From the NCBI RefSeq assembly GCF_964204645.1, contig NC_134031.1, positions 12,996,501 to 13,060,500 on the forward strand: a stretch of 64,000 nucleotides of DNA. The letters are read 5' to 3'. The translations under genes were made by a program, and so were the position numbers. Under the pieces are notes generated by a model. The model worked only from the letters and a program-made list of their open reading frames with translations. It had not been told where the DNA came from and ran no database searches. This document shows, one piece after another, positions 51,966 to 63,738 of the stretch; positions within the stretch are counted from its first letter, which is position 1, and every line of letters begins with the position of its first letter. Source of the DNA: Tubulanus polymorphus (lineage: Eukaryota; Nemertea; Palaeonemertea; Tubulaniformes; Tubulanidae).

Positions 51966-53550
51966 TCATTCAAGTCCCATCTGACTTCTCAGTTTCTTAA
52001 ATGCGACACGAGGTAGTGGCTTTGTTAAAATATCAGCCACCATATCTAAAGTATGACAGTACTCAATTGTTATAACCCCATCAGATACCACCTCACGAAT
52101 AAAGTGATGACGCAAGTCAATGTGTGTAGTTCTACAGTGACCTACAGGATTTTTAGCTAAGGCAATGGTGCCTCTATTATCTTCCGAGATAACGGTAGGT
52201 GACTCTGGCATTGCACCTAGATCATTCATTAAACGCCGTAGCCAAATAACTTCCTGTGGAGCACTGCTGAGCGCCATATATTCAGCTTCTGTGGTCGAGA
52301 GAGCAACAGTAGGTTGCCGTTTGCATATCCAGCTAACCGCACTACTGGCAAGCATGAATACATTACCGGTAGTTGACCTTCGATCGTCGAGGTCACCACC
52401 CCAGTTCGCATCAGGATATCCTCGCAGACAGTCATCATCAGACGTCTTGTAAACAATTGATAAATCTGTGGTTCCTTTTAAATATCGCAGCACACGTTTA
52501 GCCGCTGTCAGATGCGCTTCTGACGGATCACCACAATATTTACTAATAGTGCTCACAGATTGAGCTATATCCGTACGCGTAGCTATGACGGCGTAAAGCA
52601 AACTTCCAACTATCGATTGATACATAATTTTATCCACAGGTTTACTCACACCATCATTTTTAACTAACTTGACATTTATGTCAGCAGGTGTTGAAACAGG
52701 ATATGCATCACACATTCCGAACTTTTCAAGCATACGTTGGATATATTGCTTTTGATTAAGCTTAATAACTCCGTTTTCCTGAACAACACTTATTCCAAGG
52801 ATGAAATGCAATTCACCCATATCTTTCATTTGAAAGATTACCTTTCAAACTATCTAACTCACGCATAACACGCGAGACGATTATAAGATCATCAACATAG
52901 ACGGCCACTATAAGTAATCCAACATCGGTAAACTTTATAAACACACAGGGATCAGCAGCACTCTGCTGAAAACCCAACGACACTATATAACGTTTAAATT
53001 CGGTATTCCAACACCTGGGCGATTGCTTTAATCCATACAACGATTTTTTAAGTTTACAAACACGATTATCTCCAGGTTGCGCATATCCATCAGGTTGTTG
53101 CATATATATCTCGTCATCTAAGGTACCATTTAGAAACGCTGTCACGACATCCATCTGGTGGACAAATAATCCCTCCTGAGCTGCAAAAGCTAGCAAAGTT
53201 CTTATAGAGAACTTAGCGACAGGGGAGAAAGTTTCTTCGTAATCTATCCCATATTGTTGAGCGAATCCTTTCGCGACCAGACGAGCTTTATACCGATCTA
53301 CAGCTCCGTCTTCACACATTTTCGCTTTAAACACCCATTTACAGCCAATTGCTTTTCGACCTTGTGGTAAATCAACTAGATCCCACGTTTCATTATCAAT
53401 TAGCGATTTAAATTCTGAATCTGCGGCCATTTTCCACTCAGTGGCTTCATCACTTTCCATGGCCTCTTTTAAGCTTGTCGGTTCAAAAACATTAAGCGCC
53501 ATGTGCTCCCACTCATTACATTCGACCGCCAAATCGGCAAAGCCATCAAT
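51966..53550 (-). pseudogene. Copia RT and RNase H
   Basis: 53532 to 52813 holds RT: AIGCKWVFKAKMCEDG, RYKARLVAKGFAQQYGIDYEETFSPV, HQMDVVTAFLNGTL, LYGLKQSPRCWN and YVDDLIIV at the active site. A frameshift near 52830 leads to 51966-52829: MGELHFILGI, YLKGTTDLSIVY, PDANWGGDLDDRRSTTGN, STTEAEYMALS (RNase H) and TKPLPRVAF at the C-terminus. A second frameshift near 53530 separates RT from integrase. Key catalytic residues are intact. Confidence 0.9.
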
Positions 53551-54531
53551 CTTCTTGGTTCAACCACCGTTGGTTGATCACATGATTCAGTTTCATTCTC
53601 GATGACTGTGGTTTCATCTAACACCTGTTCAGCAGACTGTCCAATGTCATATTCATTGAAGGCTACGTCACGACGTTTGTATATTTTCCCATTATTGTCG
53701 ATCAGGCGGTATCCCTTTGATTCCCGATCGTAACCAAGAAAACGAAGTTTCACAGCCTTATCATCGAGTTTTTTACGATGCTTATCTGGTAACATAGCAT
53801 AAGCAATACACCCAAACACTTTCACGTGACTCAGGTCTGGTTTGCGGTCGTACCAGAGTTCATATGGAGTTCTATCCCCATTTAAAGACCTGGTTGGTAG
53901 TCGATTTTTCAAATACGCGGCGGTGGCGATCGCTTCAGCCCAATACGATTTAGATGATCCAGCATGAGCAACCATTGAACGCGCTTTTTCACAGAGAGTA
54001 CGATTCAATCTCTCAGCTACGCCATTTTGCTCGGGATTGTGCGGGAGAGAAGGCTCATGGCGTATGCCCTTCTCTTTTAAGTACGCAAGAAACTCGTTAG
54101 ACATATACTCCCGCTATTATCGGATCGTAGGGTGCCTATACGTTCACCACTATCATTACACGCAACCGACTCGAACTCTTTAAACTTTTCGAAAACCTCA
54201 GATTTTTCACGAATGAAGTACACAGCCGAGCATCGACTGTAATCATCGGTAAATGACACAAAATACCGTTTTCCTCCGAGGGATTCCGTGCTCATCGGAC
54301 CACACACATCACTATGCACATTTTGCATCTTTCTTTTCGACTTAATTCCACTCGAGGATTTAAATGGTTTTCGCGCCATTTCTCACAGAATGACGTCAGG
54401 GGCTCGGGTTTAGCAACGTGTACCCCTTTAACAAGATCGTATTTTACCACACGCATGAGTAATTGAGGATTGACAAGAGCGAGTCTTTGGTGCCATAGTT
54501 CCATCTCTTTGTTTACACCATTGACCGCAAC
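53469..54531 (-). pseudogene. Copia integrase
   Basis: 54292-54531 encodes the pre-integrase zinc region (ELWHQRLALVNPQLL). 54077-54379 has NVHSDVCGPM, FTDDYSRCSAVYF and LRSDN (first two Asp). 53469-54104 has HNPEQNGVAERLNRTL with the catalytic Glu, followed by VKVFGCIAYAML and KLRFLGYDRESKGYRL. One-base frame changes occur near 54090 and 53530. Domain order before RT defines Copia. Confidence 0.9.
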
Positions 54532-56535
54532 TATGGAAGACCTCAGACGACATACGAGATATGAGATATAACATACGAGATATGAGATGCAACATACGAG
54601 ATACGACATATGACATACGAGATACGACTTATTTACAGTACGGGTGTCCGTCCGCTAGCGCCACCGCAGTGTATATTTTTCAACATCTACTCGGCGTTGC
54701 GGCGTATACTACGACACGTGCGCAGGCAGTGGCGTATACATTAACTATGAATATCAATATGCGAAAAACGTTTCGTTTGAAACGAAAAACATTTAAAAAT
54801 ATTCGATCAACCACTCCCGGGGACCGGCTTCTCGCTGTGACGTCAGTGGGCGGCCACTCTTAGTGTGAGACACCGATGGTCCGGTGATTCGAGTTGGCTC
54901 CAAATACAGGGCTACAGCCCCTAAATCACCAAAAACGCCTCAAATTCCATTTTTGAGTGTACAAAAATCCCTCAAAAAGAGTTAGCCATGGCCCCTTCAA
55001 ATTGGTGGTCACTAAGAATTGCGCCTAGTCAAGGGTTTAAACTTCGCGGTCGATCGAGGGTTTTCGATGAAGAATGAAAGATGTATGTATATTACGAATG
55101 CCGATGACCAAAGAGTTTAAAAAAAGTCCGACACACGCGGAATCTGTGTTTAGTGTACTATGATTTCAACGAATGAATTGAAACATGGACATGAATTAAA
55201 AATACTAAAGATAACATAAATCTATTGAATGAATTATTCATTAAATATCAGAATGGAGTTCCATTGAATCACTCTCAGCTCCTGGCCCTAGTCCAGCTGA
55301 TTTCATTTATTACGACGTTTTTTTGCGACGGGTGCAAACGCACCATACGAGCAACGTTCCGGTGTTCCGCTAATTCCCCTGTCTAAAGAAATGTTACTTG
55401 ATATTTCCATGGATCTCTTATCTTTACAAATGTAAGAGCTGTTGTGTTTTGCTGAAGACTTATTTATGTGGTTCCTGTACTTTTGTCAATAAACAGTTTT
55501 AAAACTGGCCATGACAATTGATAAGAATGATCTTAAATTGGATTCTCCGATTATGAAAGTTATTCAGATTCAGCCATTGGCCCTTTTCCTGAAAGATGTC
55601 AGAAAAGAAAGATAGCCAAAAAGCCCTCAGAATACACAAGTACCTAAATTGAACAAATTTTCAGGGGAGGACCCCAGACTATGGCTTCAGAAAGACAGTG
55701 CCGCATACTGCCCTGACGGTTAGCGAAAACTGGCCAGTCTCGACTCTCAATGGTTGGTCTAGTGGACTCACCAGTCTGCCCCGGTAGCTCGATAGGGATG
55801 GAATTTAGCTGGGGATTTCAAACCTTGAGAGAGAGCACTGGAGTTCTTAATCTGGATACCAGGGCGATGTACGGGTTCCCGGGTTGTTTGGGATTCAAGA
55901 ACTCAGGCAGGGGTGTCAAACAGTGGAGGAGGGGTACAAGGGGGCCGGGATTTCCGGCTGCGGAATTTTTTTTAGAATTTTGATTTCTGATGCAGAAAAG
56001 CAGGCGGTTACGGCGGGCGGTGAACAGTAGTTATTTTTTCTGCAGGCATTGAGTAACCGGAACCCCGGCTCCTGAACACCAGGCCGTTTTCAGACCAAAG
56101 GAAGACAAGAAATAGCATAATATTATGAACTTGAACAGTTTGATATCTTTTTAGTTTTGTGATTTGAAAAACTTTTCGTCGCCCGCGGGAGAGGAACGGC
56201 CGGCGGCGCGCCTAGTCCAGGGTGTTCACAGTATGGCCTAATATCGTTGTGTCCGGTCCAGGTGTCCATTATCCAAAAGAAATCTATTTCTGGTTTGAAT
56301 AAAATGTTGACTATGTTGGTTTTCATATAATTGACGATGACTGTACGCGTTACCATGTTAAACGATTTATATGCAGTAAATATTGAAAAAACATACACTG
56401 CGGTGGCGCCAGCGGACGGACACCCGTACTGTAAATAAGTCGTATCTCGTATGTCATATGTCGCATCTCGTATGTTGCATCTCATATCTCGTATGTTATA
56501 TCTCATATCTTGTATGTCGTCTGAGGTCTTCCATA
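54532..56535. mobile_element. 2-kb TIR element inside Copia, duplication CGCAAC
   Basis: Inverted ends of roughly 130 bp (54532-54670 and 56395-56535) start TATGGAAGACCTCAGACGAC and contain repeated ATACGAGATATGAGAT and ACATACGAGATACGAC motifs. The flanks are CGCAAC at 54526-54531 and 56536-56541. The Copia reading frame is collinear across it. No transposase is present. Superfamily is undetermined from a 6-bp duplication. Confidence 0.85.
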
Positions 56536-56541
56536 CGCAAC

Positions 56542-57170
56542 AGCTGCACTTTTATCACCAGCGGTAATGTACTGTAGTTCAAACAACTTATCAGATGATA
56601 AACCAACGCCTTTCACACATCCGGTGTTATCCTGAATTATACATTTTGTATTTTTGAACTCAACAGTTAACCCCTTCTTTATCACGGCTCGCACCGAGAA
56701 ATGATTACAGGCCAGGTCTGGTACATAGAGAACATATCCCATGACCTCACTCCCACTGGCTCCATCTTCCAGAAGAGTAGTCAGTCGTACCTTTCCGTGA
56801 CCTTGGGCACATATCGGTCGTCCATCACCAAGACCTACTCGCTGTGGCTCATCAAATACTACATAATCCAGAATGTTTCTAGAATGTTTCTATTCCACGT
56901 CATGTGGCTCGAAGCACCGGAATCAATCAGCCATTTGCTGTGTTTCTCATTCGCATTTTTGCCCACTTGAAACGCATGATCCTCTTCATGAGTCATAGCC
57001 ACTGCCTTTGCCACGTGACCAGTTTTCTTCGAAGATCCCCGATACGGAGATACAGGACAATCCCGGTGGAAGTGTCCTCGCTCACCACACCCAAAACACT
57101 TGGCTGGCGGTTTCAGTTTCCCTGGATGCCTACGACCATTCTTGTTTTCGGCTCCCAGTAACGCTGCAGC
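56542..57170 (-). pseudogene. Copia protease and zinc knuckle region
   Basis: Minus strand from 57130: CFGCGERGHFHRDC (CCHC knuckle), then a linker and KWLIDSGASSHMT with the protease D-S-G near 56930. YVPDLACNHFSV follows near 56710. A small duplication (AATGTTTCTAG near 56870-56890) shifts the frame after the active site. A TAG near 57171 separates this part from upstream gag. Confidence 0.82.
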
Positions 57171-57770
57171 CTAATTGTTGGCTGTCGGCGTCGCATTGGT
57201 CTCCTTAAGCTTCATCTCCTCATGGGTGAGAGCTTGCTGAACAGACGACAATTTCAGCTGGTCATTGCGCGCTTCAAGAGCAGTCACCAGTGTTGCATAA
57301 CTTCTGGGTAAGCTGCCAAGAAGGGTAACGACCTGATCTTCTTCATCAACCGGACTATTTATAGCTGCTAGCCTATCAGTTAAAAGTTTCATTTCTTTTA
57401 AGTGATCCTCAACCGACGTTCCCTCCTTCATTTCCATTATAAAATACTTCTTTTATAGATAGATCCTATTGTTTAAGGAATCTTTCTGGAAATGTTCTTC
57501 AAGTAACTTCCATGCTACTTTAGGCGACTCCGTGGACGTTATCAGGTATATTTGCGACGGCGCGATCGACATTACAATCATTCCAAACGCTTTCGCCATT
57601 TTCGCTTCAAGCTCATTTTTCTTGCGATCATCAGCGTCCTCCGGAAGTGTCTCGGACCCATCAATGTATTTCCAAAGCTCTCGTGAGCGTAGCATATGCT
57701 GAACTTGAAAGCTCCATGTCGACCAGTTTCCACCATTCAATTTTTCAACGGTCCACCTTTCTTCAGCCAT
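57171..57770 (-). pseudogene. Copia Gag
   Basis: 57453-57770 starts MAEERWTVEKLNGGNWSTW, the classical Copia Gag N-terminus, and continues with KYIDGSETLPEDADD. A frameshift near 57445 leads to 57171-57437 (MEMKEGTSVEDHLKEMKLLT, DEEDQVVTLLGSLPRSYATL). Gag forms the particle shell. The start lies 136 nt inside the 5' LTR edge (57906). Confidence 0.88.
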
Positions 57771-57905
57771 TATAAACGTTCACAATTCACAAGCTTTAAA
57801 ACACCAAACAGTTCACCAGAACAGACTGGACAAACAACGTCAATTCATTAACTTAATTAGTCCTCAATTAACAACATTCAACCATCGTAGCCTGGGCCCA
57901 TAACC

Positions 57906-58149
57906 TGTTGTTACAGAGCTTGTAAGCAACACAAAACGGCGTGGAAGAAGAAATATTGAGACTACGTGTTTACTATATGACGTTCTATTGATAAGTAAGG
58001 ATTCACACATACAAAGATAAACCAGGAACACGTGGTACAAAACACATGGTACAATAAAGGTCAAAAGTTCATGTAACCGCAACCACAAACTAAAAACTAC
58101 TTATGCATATTACTCATATCATAGGTTTTGGATAATACTATAAACAACA
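57906..58149 (-). repeat. Copia 5' LTR (244 bp)
   Basis: Starts TGTTGTTACAGAGCTTG and ends ACTATAAACAACA in plus-strand reading, followed by AATAT at 58150-58154. Open frames across both LTRs give the same protein and are not genes. Confidence 0.92.
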
Positions 58150-58154
58150 AATAT

Positions 58155-59357
58155 GACGTCATTACCTTTATTTATTTTGGCTACCACGGACCACTGAACC
58201 GTGCATCCATAATAAATGAGTCATCTTTCAACCATTTAAAAAGTTTTGTCATTTATTTCTTCCCAAATATAGACTAATCCGTTTCGGGAATAATCCATCT
58301 TTTCATCGATCTAATTTTGGTTTTTGAGGGTAGCTCACCTGGTCCTAATGGCGAGTAAATCAGTTCTGGCGGGTTAAACATGGTTGATTACCCACAATGC
58401 TTGGCTAAATGCGAATACGTCAATACCGCGACCGTCAATACCACAACTGATTCTATGGCTCGTGTATTTTACAACCACAATAACTGGGGCTTCACTGAAA
58501 ATGACCCATATATTATTCGAAATGTTGTTTTATACGTAAATCGCTAACATTTCGATGGTTTTCACCATAGAATATCATGACGTTGTCTATACCACGACCG
58601 TTTGTCAATACCGCAACCGTAAAAAACCTTAAAATTACACCATTTTACGCTGAAATTTAGGAATATTGATAACTTATAGCCCATCAAAAGGAATAAACTA
58701 TATGCACATCCCTTCCATTAACATAAAAATTTTACTTTCAACAATCTGAGTGGAGAATTTGATATTCTATAAGTAATAGATTAGGTCCTTCGAGTGGTAT
58801 AATACTTCACTAATACACCCAACAGGCTTCTGTAATTTTTCATATATGTGAATTCAAGCAGCGTATCAAGATATTTTCCATTTTGTAGCACAAATGTAAT
58901 TTCTTTATTGACAAATTATTAAAATGACGCCCGAATTCGCAGAAATGTGCTATGGTTTTGCCCGAGGGACAGCCAGTTGCGGTACTGACAGCCAAGTTTG
59001 ACCCTGGCCTTTGACCTATAAGGGTGATCCAAAATTTTGTCAATATTCATTTTCGATAAGGGTATTGTCTAGACTTGATATATTGGCAGTTATCTTGTTG
59101 CAGAGACTTTAAAAAAAAACCGAAAATCGTATCCACTTTTACCCATTTAGCGTAGAATGAACCGTATGCCATAAGTATTCTATGTGAGTCGACTACGTCA
59201 TCGATATTGAGGCTTTCGAAATACATGAATTTGCCCGATTTTATAGTAAACCATTTTACAGTTGCTAGCCGCCATTTTGTTAGGGTACTTTTGTCCTGTA
59301 TTGTTGGGTCATTTTTTTCTCCTTTTTAAAAACTATTTGTGATGCGTGTTTTATCAT
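58155..59357. other. Non-coding, dispersed GTCAATACCGCGACC phrases
   Basis: The motif GTCAATACCGCGACC or close variants occurs near 58421, 58436, 58583 and 58600, sometimes as adjacent pairs, and once at 51611 on the other side of the Copia insertion. It looks like an older satellite-like repeat that was the Copia target. No gene is seen. Confidence 0.5.
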
Positions 59358-59366
59358 ATCTCATCT

Positions 59367-60869
59367 GGCTGTTCGAATATCACGGATACCGGATACCGGA
59401 CACCTAAATACCGGATACCGGACACCTAAATACCGGATACCGGATACTCGAGATTGCTGAGTATATAGCGCATCGGGTCTAAGGATTCGTTTCCGTGTTG
59501 TTGTAAGTAGTACTGCCGCGACATACAATTCATTTATGTCAAATTGTTACAGCGGCTAACCAACTTATTTGTCTTAATTTTAGCCTGATTACAGCCTGCT
59601 TTCATGTTTTTAGTGTCATCATCGATCTCAATATTAGGCTAAACAAAAATGATACCTTGTTTCTCCGCAGCGGCCGGGTCATTTTTGTAAAATATGATAC
59701 AATTTGTAAACAGTTCATTTCTATAGCGGCCGGGTCTGTTATGGTAAAATTGATCACGATTTGAAAAAAAGTAATGTACAGGGTAGATAGGCGGCTGGCC
59801 GGGTCAACATTTAAGCTCAGCAGAGCGGAGAAACAAGGTATCAATGTTTTTTAGCTTTATACATATTTTTTTCTGAATACTGTTTTTCTTTGGTTAGGTG
59901 AAGTTAAACGTTATATTAGATTTTTATTATCTTACTTTACTGGTGATGGATATGTATTGGTGGCCCTTTTTGGTTTTTCTGTAAAATCCTTTCATTAATA
60001 GGGCTGAGTACTGCTAGGCCCTATATCTCAAGTTAGAAGGCCATAAGCGAGTCTGGCAGTTCTAAAGTTTCTTCTAATAAAGTTTATGTTAAAGATCTCT
60101 ACATTTTGTATTTGTTGATTTACGATGGAATAGTTGAGCTGAACACCAATGAAATACAAGTATTTACAAACAAAGAATTAAAATTCGTTTTCTTATTTTA
60201 TGGAGGAGAATATTCGGTATATTCTATTTATTGGACGATATGTCTACATTTCATTCTCAATCACGATGTCCCTAAAAATGAAATTGAGTCCATGGCGATC
60301 GTCGAAAATCAACAACCCTGGACGGCAATTGTTTTGGTATAACCTTCAAAAATCAGTCGAATACCGGTACCTACCATACCTCTAAGTGACTATTTACCCT
60401 GATGTTAAATTTCATTCTAAAGATCATGAAAATATAGATCGTCAATAACGCTTAACTTTATTAAAATGGCCTTCTTCGTGAAACTGAATGATAAAGATAT
60501 TTTGTATTGTACAGTAGCTCTGCCCAAAACGGTAACGGTCTATTCGGTAATCCGTTCAAATTGGCAGAATGATAAAAAATATTTTCTGTCTACTGTTTGT
60601 TACCGTGACTGTCGCATGTAATCGTGTTATTACTCAGAAGCAATAAATCTGTATTGAATTGTCTATACCGGTAACATTTGTATGCTACTGTACTTGAAAA
60701 GCATATACCGATGTATTATAAAAATAATATAGGCCTTTTATTCTTCTACTAGATCTCACACGAACTGCCGTTTACCGCTGACCATTAGACCCGATGCGCT
60801 ATATACTCCTCAATCTTGAGTATCCGGTATTTAGGTGTCCGGTATCCGGTATCCGATATTCGAACAGCC
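59367..60869. mobile_element. 1.5-kb Mutator-like TIR element with 9-bp duplication
   Basis: Inverted ends start GGCTGTTCGAATATC and contain GGATACCGGATACCGGACAC repeats. They are flanked by ATCTCATCT at 59358-59366 and 60870-60878. A 9-bp duplication suggests a Mutator-like element. No transposase; the open frame 60106-60342 has no recognised domain. Confidence 0.75.
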
Positions 60870-60975
60870 ATCTCATCTGTCCCTGGATGGATTTTGACAG
60901 TTTTTGCAATTGTGATGCGTGTTTTATCATATCTCATCTGTCCCTGGATGGATTTTGACAGTTTTTGCAACATTT
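60849..60975. repeat. Short tandem duplication at the Mutator-like insertion site
   Basis: A 40-nt block starting ATCTCATCTGTCCCTGGATG is present at 60870-60909 and again at 60931-60970. The preceding GTGATGCGTGTTTTATCAT also occurs before the element at 59340. The target was thus a pre-existing about 61-bp tandem repeat. Confidence 0.85.
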
Positions 60976-62290
60976 AAACCGTGTGACATCTAGTTTTCAT
61001 TTATGCAGAAAAATCATTTCTTAAATTTGCAACAATGCGACATGAGAGCGATATAAAAATCGGTGGTCAGTTTTTGCCGCGCGCATAAAAATCCAGGGTA
61101 CTGAAATTTGAAGTTCATTATTTTCAGAAAATAAATAATTTTCTAAAAATTCCAAACATTTCAAGAACTGTGCGCCCCCTTTCAAGTGAACTTTAAAATT
61201 TTAAGATATCTTGCCAATTTTTTATGCTATGGCTCTTTAACTGCAGTGCGTGTATTGTCATTCCTGGTCTCGGCGCTGTTTTCTTTGCGTGTATTTCAGT
61301 ATATGGGTGTTATTTTTTTCATTTTTACTACACTTGTCTCTACGGAAAATGGTTTTAATTGTTTGTACGAGTATACTTATACTTCATAACTCCTATTTCT
61401 ATTTTAAGGCCAGCCGTAGGCTGAGCCTATTACTATACAAATGGAGCGAATTTAAATGACATGGTTTCCAGAGTAAAAGCTATTTGACTGTACAACTGAG
61501 CATATATTCATACAAATCATTCATTGAAGCATTATCCGTTCCCGAATCTCTTTGAAGCTGAATCTTGAAAGCGGGCCACGTTAAGATTTATATGAGCTTT
61601 TTTCGCGAAAATCTGAACCCAAAAATATCTATTTTAAAAAGCCAATCAGAAAGCAAAGACTCCTCTATGATTGGCCACATAGATCAGTAGGTGTTCACGT
61701 GAACCCGCGGTATCGTCTACCGTTTTACTTCCGGGTGTTTTAGTTTAAGACCTAAAATTGTATTTCAAGATCTGTGAAATCTTAGTTGATTTGGTTTTGG
61801 GGAGGAATAGTTTTATTTGCACTACAGAAAATATTATTGGCAATTGTGCAAATTCTGGGAAAAATAGCTTTTCCTCAAATCGGATGGATGGCCTTGATAT
61901 GCTAATTAACCATGTGCTCAAACTGCAAATTCAATCAAATTTTATTCTGCGAAAAAAATATCAAATCCAATTCAATTTTACTTCATTGAATAAAAAAAAC
62001 GTCAAATCCAATTCAGTTTTAATTTATTGAGCAAATTTCAGAAAATTCAATTCTATTCCACATTCAAATCAATAAGACCAAGGGAAAATATTTATCTGAG
62101 GTATTTGTTCCTACCAGCTCCAGTCGCTGTCTGTGCTACTTATGAAAACACGATTGTATTGTGTATTAGGTAATGACTCTGAGCTGGGCCAGTGTATTTT
62201 GACAAATATATACCAACAGAATGCATCATTTGCCATCTTATGAAAAGCTGACAGGCTGGTCACAGTGCCCCTTGTTGTTAAATCATGAAA
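60976..62290 (+). other. Region upstream of DHCR7, no separate gene seen
   Basis: No coding signal. If the splice site at 62325 is real, part or all of this is the 5'-UTR intron of the DHCR7 gene, and the promoter lies further left or within the window's repeat zone. A pair of similar CAAATCCAATTCA phrases lies near 61962 and 62004. Confidence 0.45.
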
Positions 62291-62301
62291 CGATTGATAG
62301 T

Positions 62302-62325
62302 TATTTCTTTCTTTCATATTTGTAG
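62302..62325 (+). promoter_or_regulatory. Probable 3' splice site just before the DHCR7 start codon
   Basis: TTATTTCTTTCTTTCATATT followed by TGTAG ends exactly at the ATG at 62326. This is a pyrimidine tract plus AG typical of metazoan intron ends, implying a 5'-UTR intron and an exon that starts with or near the start codon. Confidence 0.6.
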
Positions 62326-63738
62326 ATGACTACCGCGAGGCGTTCAGCAGATCGCGAAACCAACGGAAAAATGCAGAATCCACCCCCTAAAGCCGCAGTG
62401 AACAACACAAGCACAAGAACTAACAATGAAAGCGCTTTGTTGAATTTCATCAATAAAACCTTAGCCCCATTGGTGTTGATGCTATTCGTGCCGAATTTGG
62501 TGATAGCATTGTGGTACGTGACGAGACATTTGGATGGTAGTTACCTGGCATTCTGTAAATATCTAGCCAACCAAGGTATCATCACCGGTATGCTGAATAT
62601 CTGGGCAGGTGTAAAATTATTTTCGCCTTTAGCCATGGCTATTATTGCAGGTTACGCCCTGTTTGCTCTTATCCTCATGAATATCCTACCTGGGAAAACT
62701 GCGTATGGACCGGTATCACCGAAAGGACACACACCGGTGTACAAGGACAATGGTTTTTTCTGCTATGCGGTCACGATGATTACGTTTGCAATTCTAACGT
62801 ACGCACTAAAACAATATGGATATTCGACGTCAATCGTTTACGATATTTTCGATGAGATTCTGGTGAATTTGAATGGATTCAGTTTGGTATTTTGTTTGGT
62901 TTTGTACTTCAAGGGTAGATTTTGGCCATCGACTCAAGAGTTTAGTTCTTCTGGTAACTTCATATTCGATTACTATTGGGGAACTGAACTGTACCCTCGT
63001 ATATTTGGGTTTGACGTGAAAGTGTTTACTAACTGTCGATTTGGGATGACTGTCTGGCCGCTGTTAGTTCTCGTGTATGCAGTTAAGAGCTACGAACTTC
63101 ACGGATTTGTCGATAGTATATTTGTGTCAACGTTTCTTCAAATGTTCTACTTTACGAAGTTTTTCTGGTGGGAGGCTGGCTACATGAGCACCATAGATAT
63201 AATGCTCGATCGTGCCGGATTCTATATTTGTTGGGGTTGCCTCGTTTTTGTACCGGGACTTTACGCCTCAGTTAGTCTATACTTGGTAAACCATCCGGTA
63301 CATCTTGGCTGGATGTTAACCGCTGGATTACTCACTCTTGGCTCCCTAAGTATCGTCGTCAACTATTTAGCTGACTGGCAGAAGCAAATAGTCAGAAGAA
63401 ACGATGGCAAATGTCTCGTATGGGGCCAGAAACCAGAAATTATCAGGGCTACTTATAGATTAGAAAGCGGGGAAGAACGGAATAGCCTTTTGCTAGCTTC
63501 TGGTTGGTGGGGCTTATCTCGTCATTTTCATTACATACCAGAAATCGGATTGGCGCTGTGTTGGACATTACCAGCAGGGTTCGATAATATCATGCCTTAC
63601 TCGTATTGGATTGTTCTGGTAATCCTTTTAATGCACCGAAGCTTCAGGGATGAAGATAAATGCTCGCGTAAATATGGGAAATTCTGGGTGGAATACTGTA
63701 AAAGAGTCCCGTACAGGGTTATTCCATGTCTCTTCTAG
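62326..63738 (+). CDS. DHCR7: 7-dehydrocholesterol reductase (sterol delta-7 reductase)
   Basis: 470 residues, complete, close to the usual 470-480. DHCR7 reduces the C7-C8 double bond of 7-dehydrocholesterol (or related delta-7 sterols) with NADPH in the ER membrane, the last step of one branch of cholesterol synthesis. Visible features are a variable polar N-terminus (1-40), about nine hydrophobic helices, FDYYWGTELYPRIFG near 213-227 and WWEAGYMSTIDIMLDRAGFY near 281-300. Also present are KCLVWGQKP near 365, LLASGWWGLSRHFHYIPEI near 389-407, and the family signature LMHRSFRDEDKCSRKYG near 435-451 ending in VPYRVIPCLF. The NADPH/sterol site residues in WWG-RH-YIPE are all present. The coding sequence is uninterrupted by introns. 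The ERG24/LBR branch is less likely given the DHCR7-like tail and length. Confidence 0.97.
   Translation: MTTARRSADRETNGKMQNPPPKAAVNNTSTRTNNESALLNFINKTLAPLVLMLFVPNLVIALWYVTRHLDGSYLAFCKYLANQGIITGMLNIWAGVKLFSPLAMAIIAGYALFALILMNILPGKTAYGPVSPKGHTPVYKDNGFFCYAVTMITFAILTYALKQYGYSTSIVYDIFDEILVNLNGFSLVFCLVLYFKGRFWPSTQEFSSSGNFIFDYYWGTELYPRIFGFDVKVFTNCRFGMTVWPLLVLVYAVKSYELHGFVDSIFVSTFLQMFYFTKFFWWEAGYMSTIDIMLDRAGFYICWGCLVFVPGLYASVSLYLVNHPVHLGWMLTAGLLTLGSLSIVVNYLADWQKQIVRRNDGKCLVWGQKPEIIRATYRLESGEERNSLLLASGWWGLSRHFHYIPEIGLALCWTLPAGFDNIMPYSYWIVLVILLMHRSFRDEDKCSRKYGKFWVEYCKRVPYRVIPCLF

Larger units (their letters stand above)
51658..58149 (-). mobile_element. Copia (Pseudoviridae-like) LTR retrotransposon
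   Basis: Two 244-bp LTRs, target duplication AATAT (51653-51657, 58150-58154), and gag, protease, integrase, RT and RNase H in Copia order on the minus strand. A 2004-bp TIR element interrupts it between protease and integrase (54532-56535). Multiple frameshifts and an in-frame stop show that it is defective although the LTRs are still similar. Confidence 0.93.
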
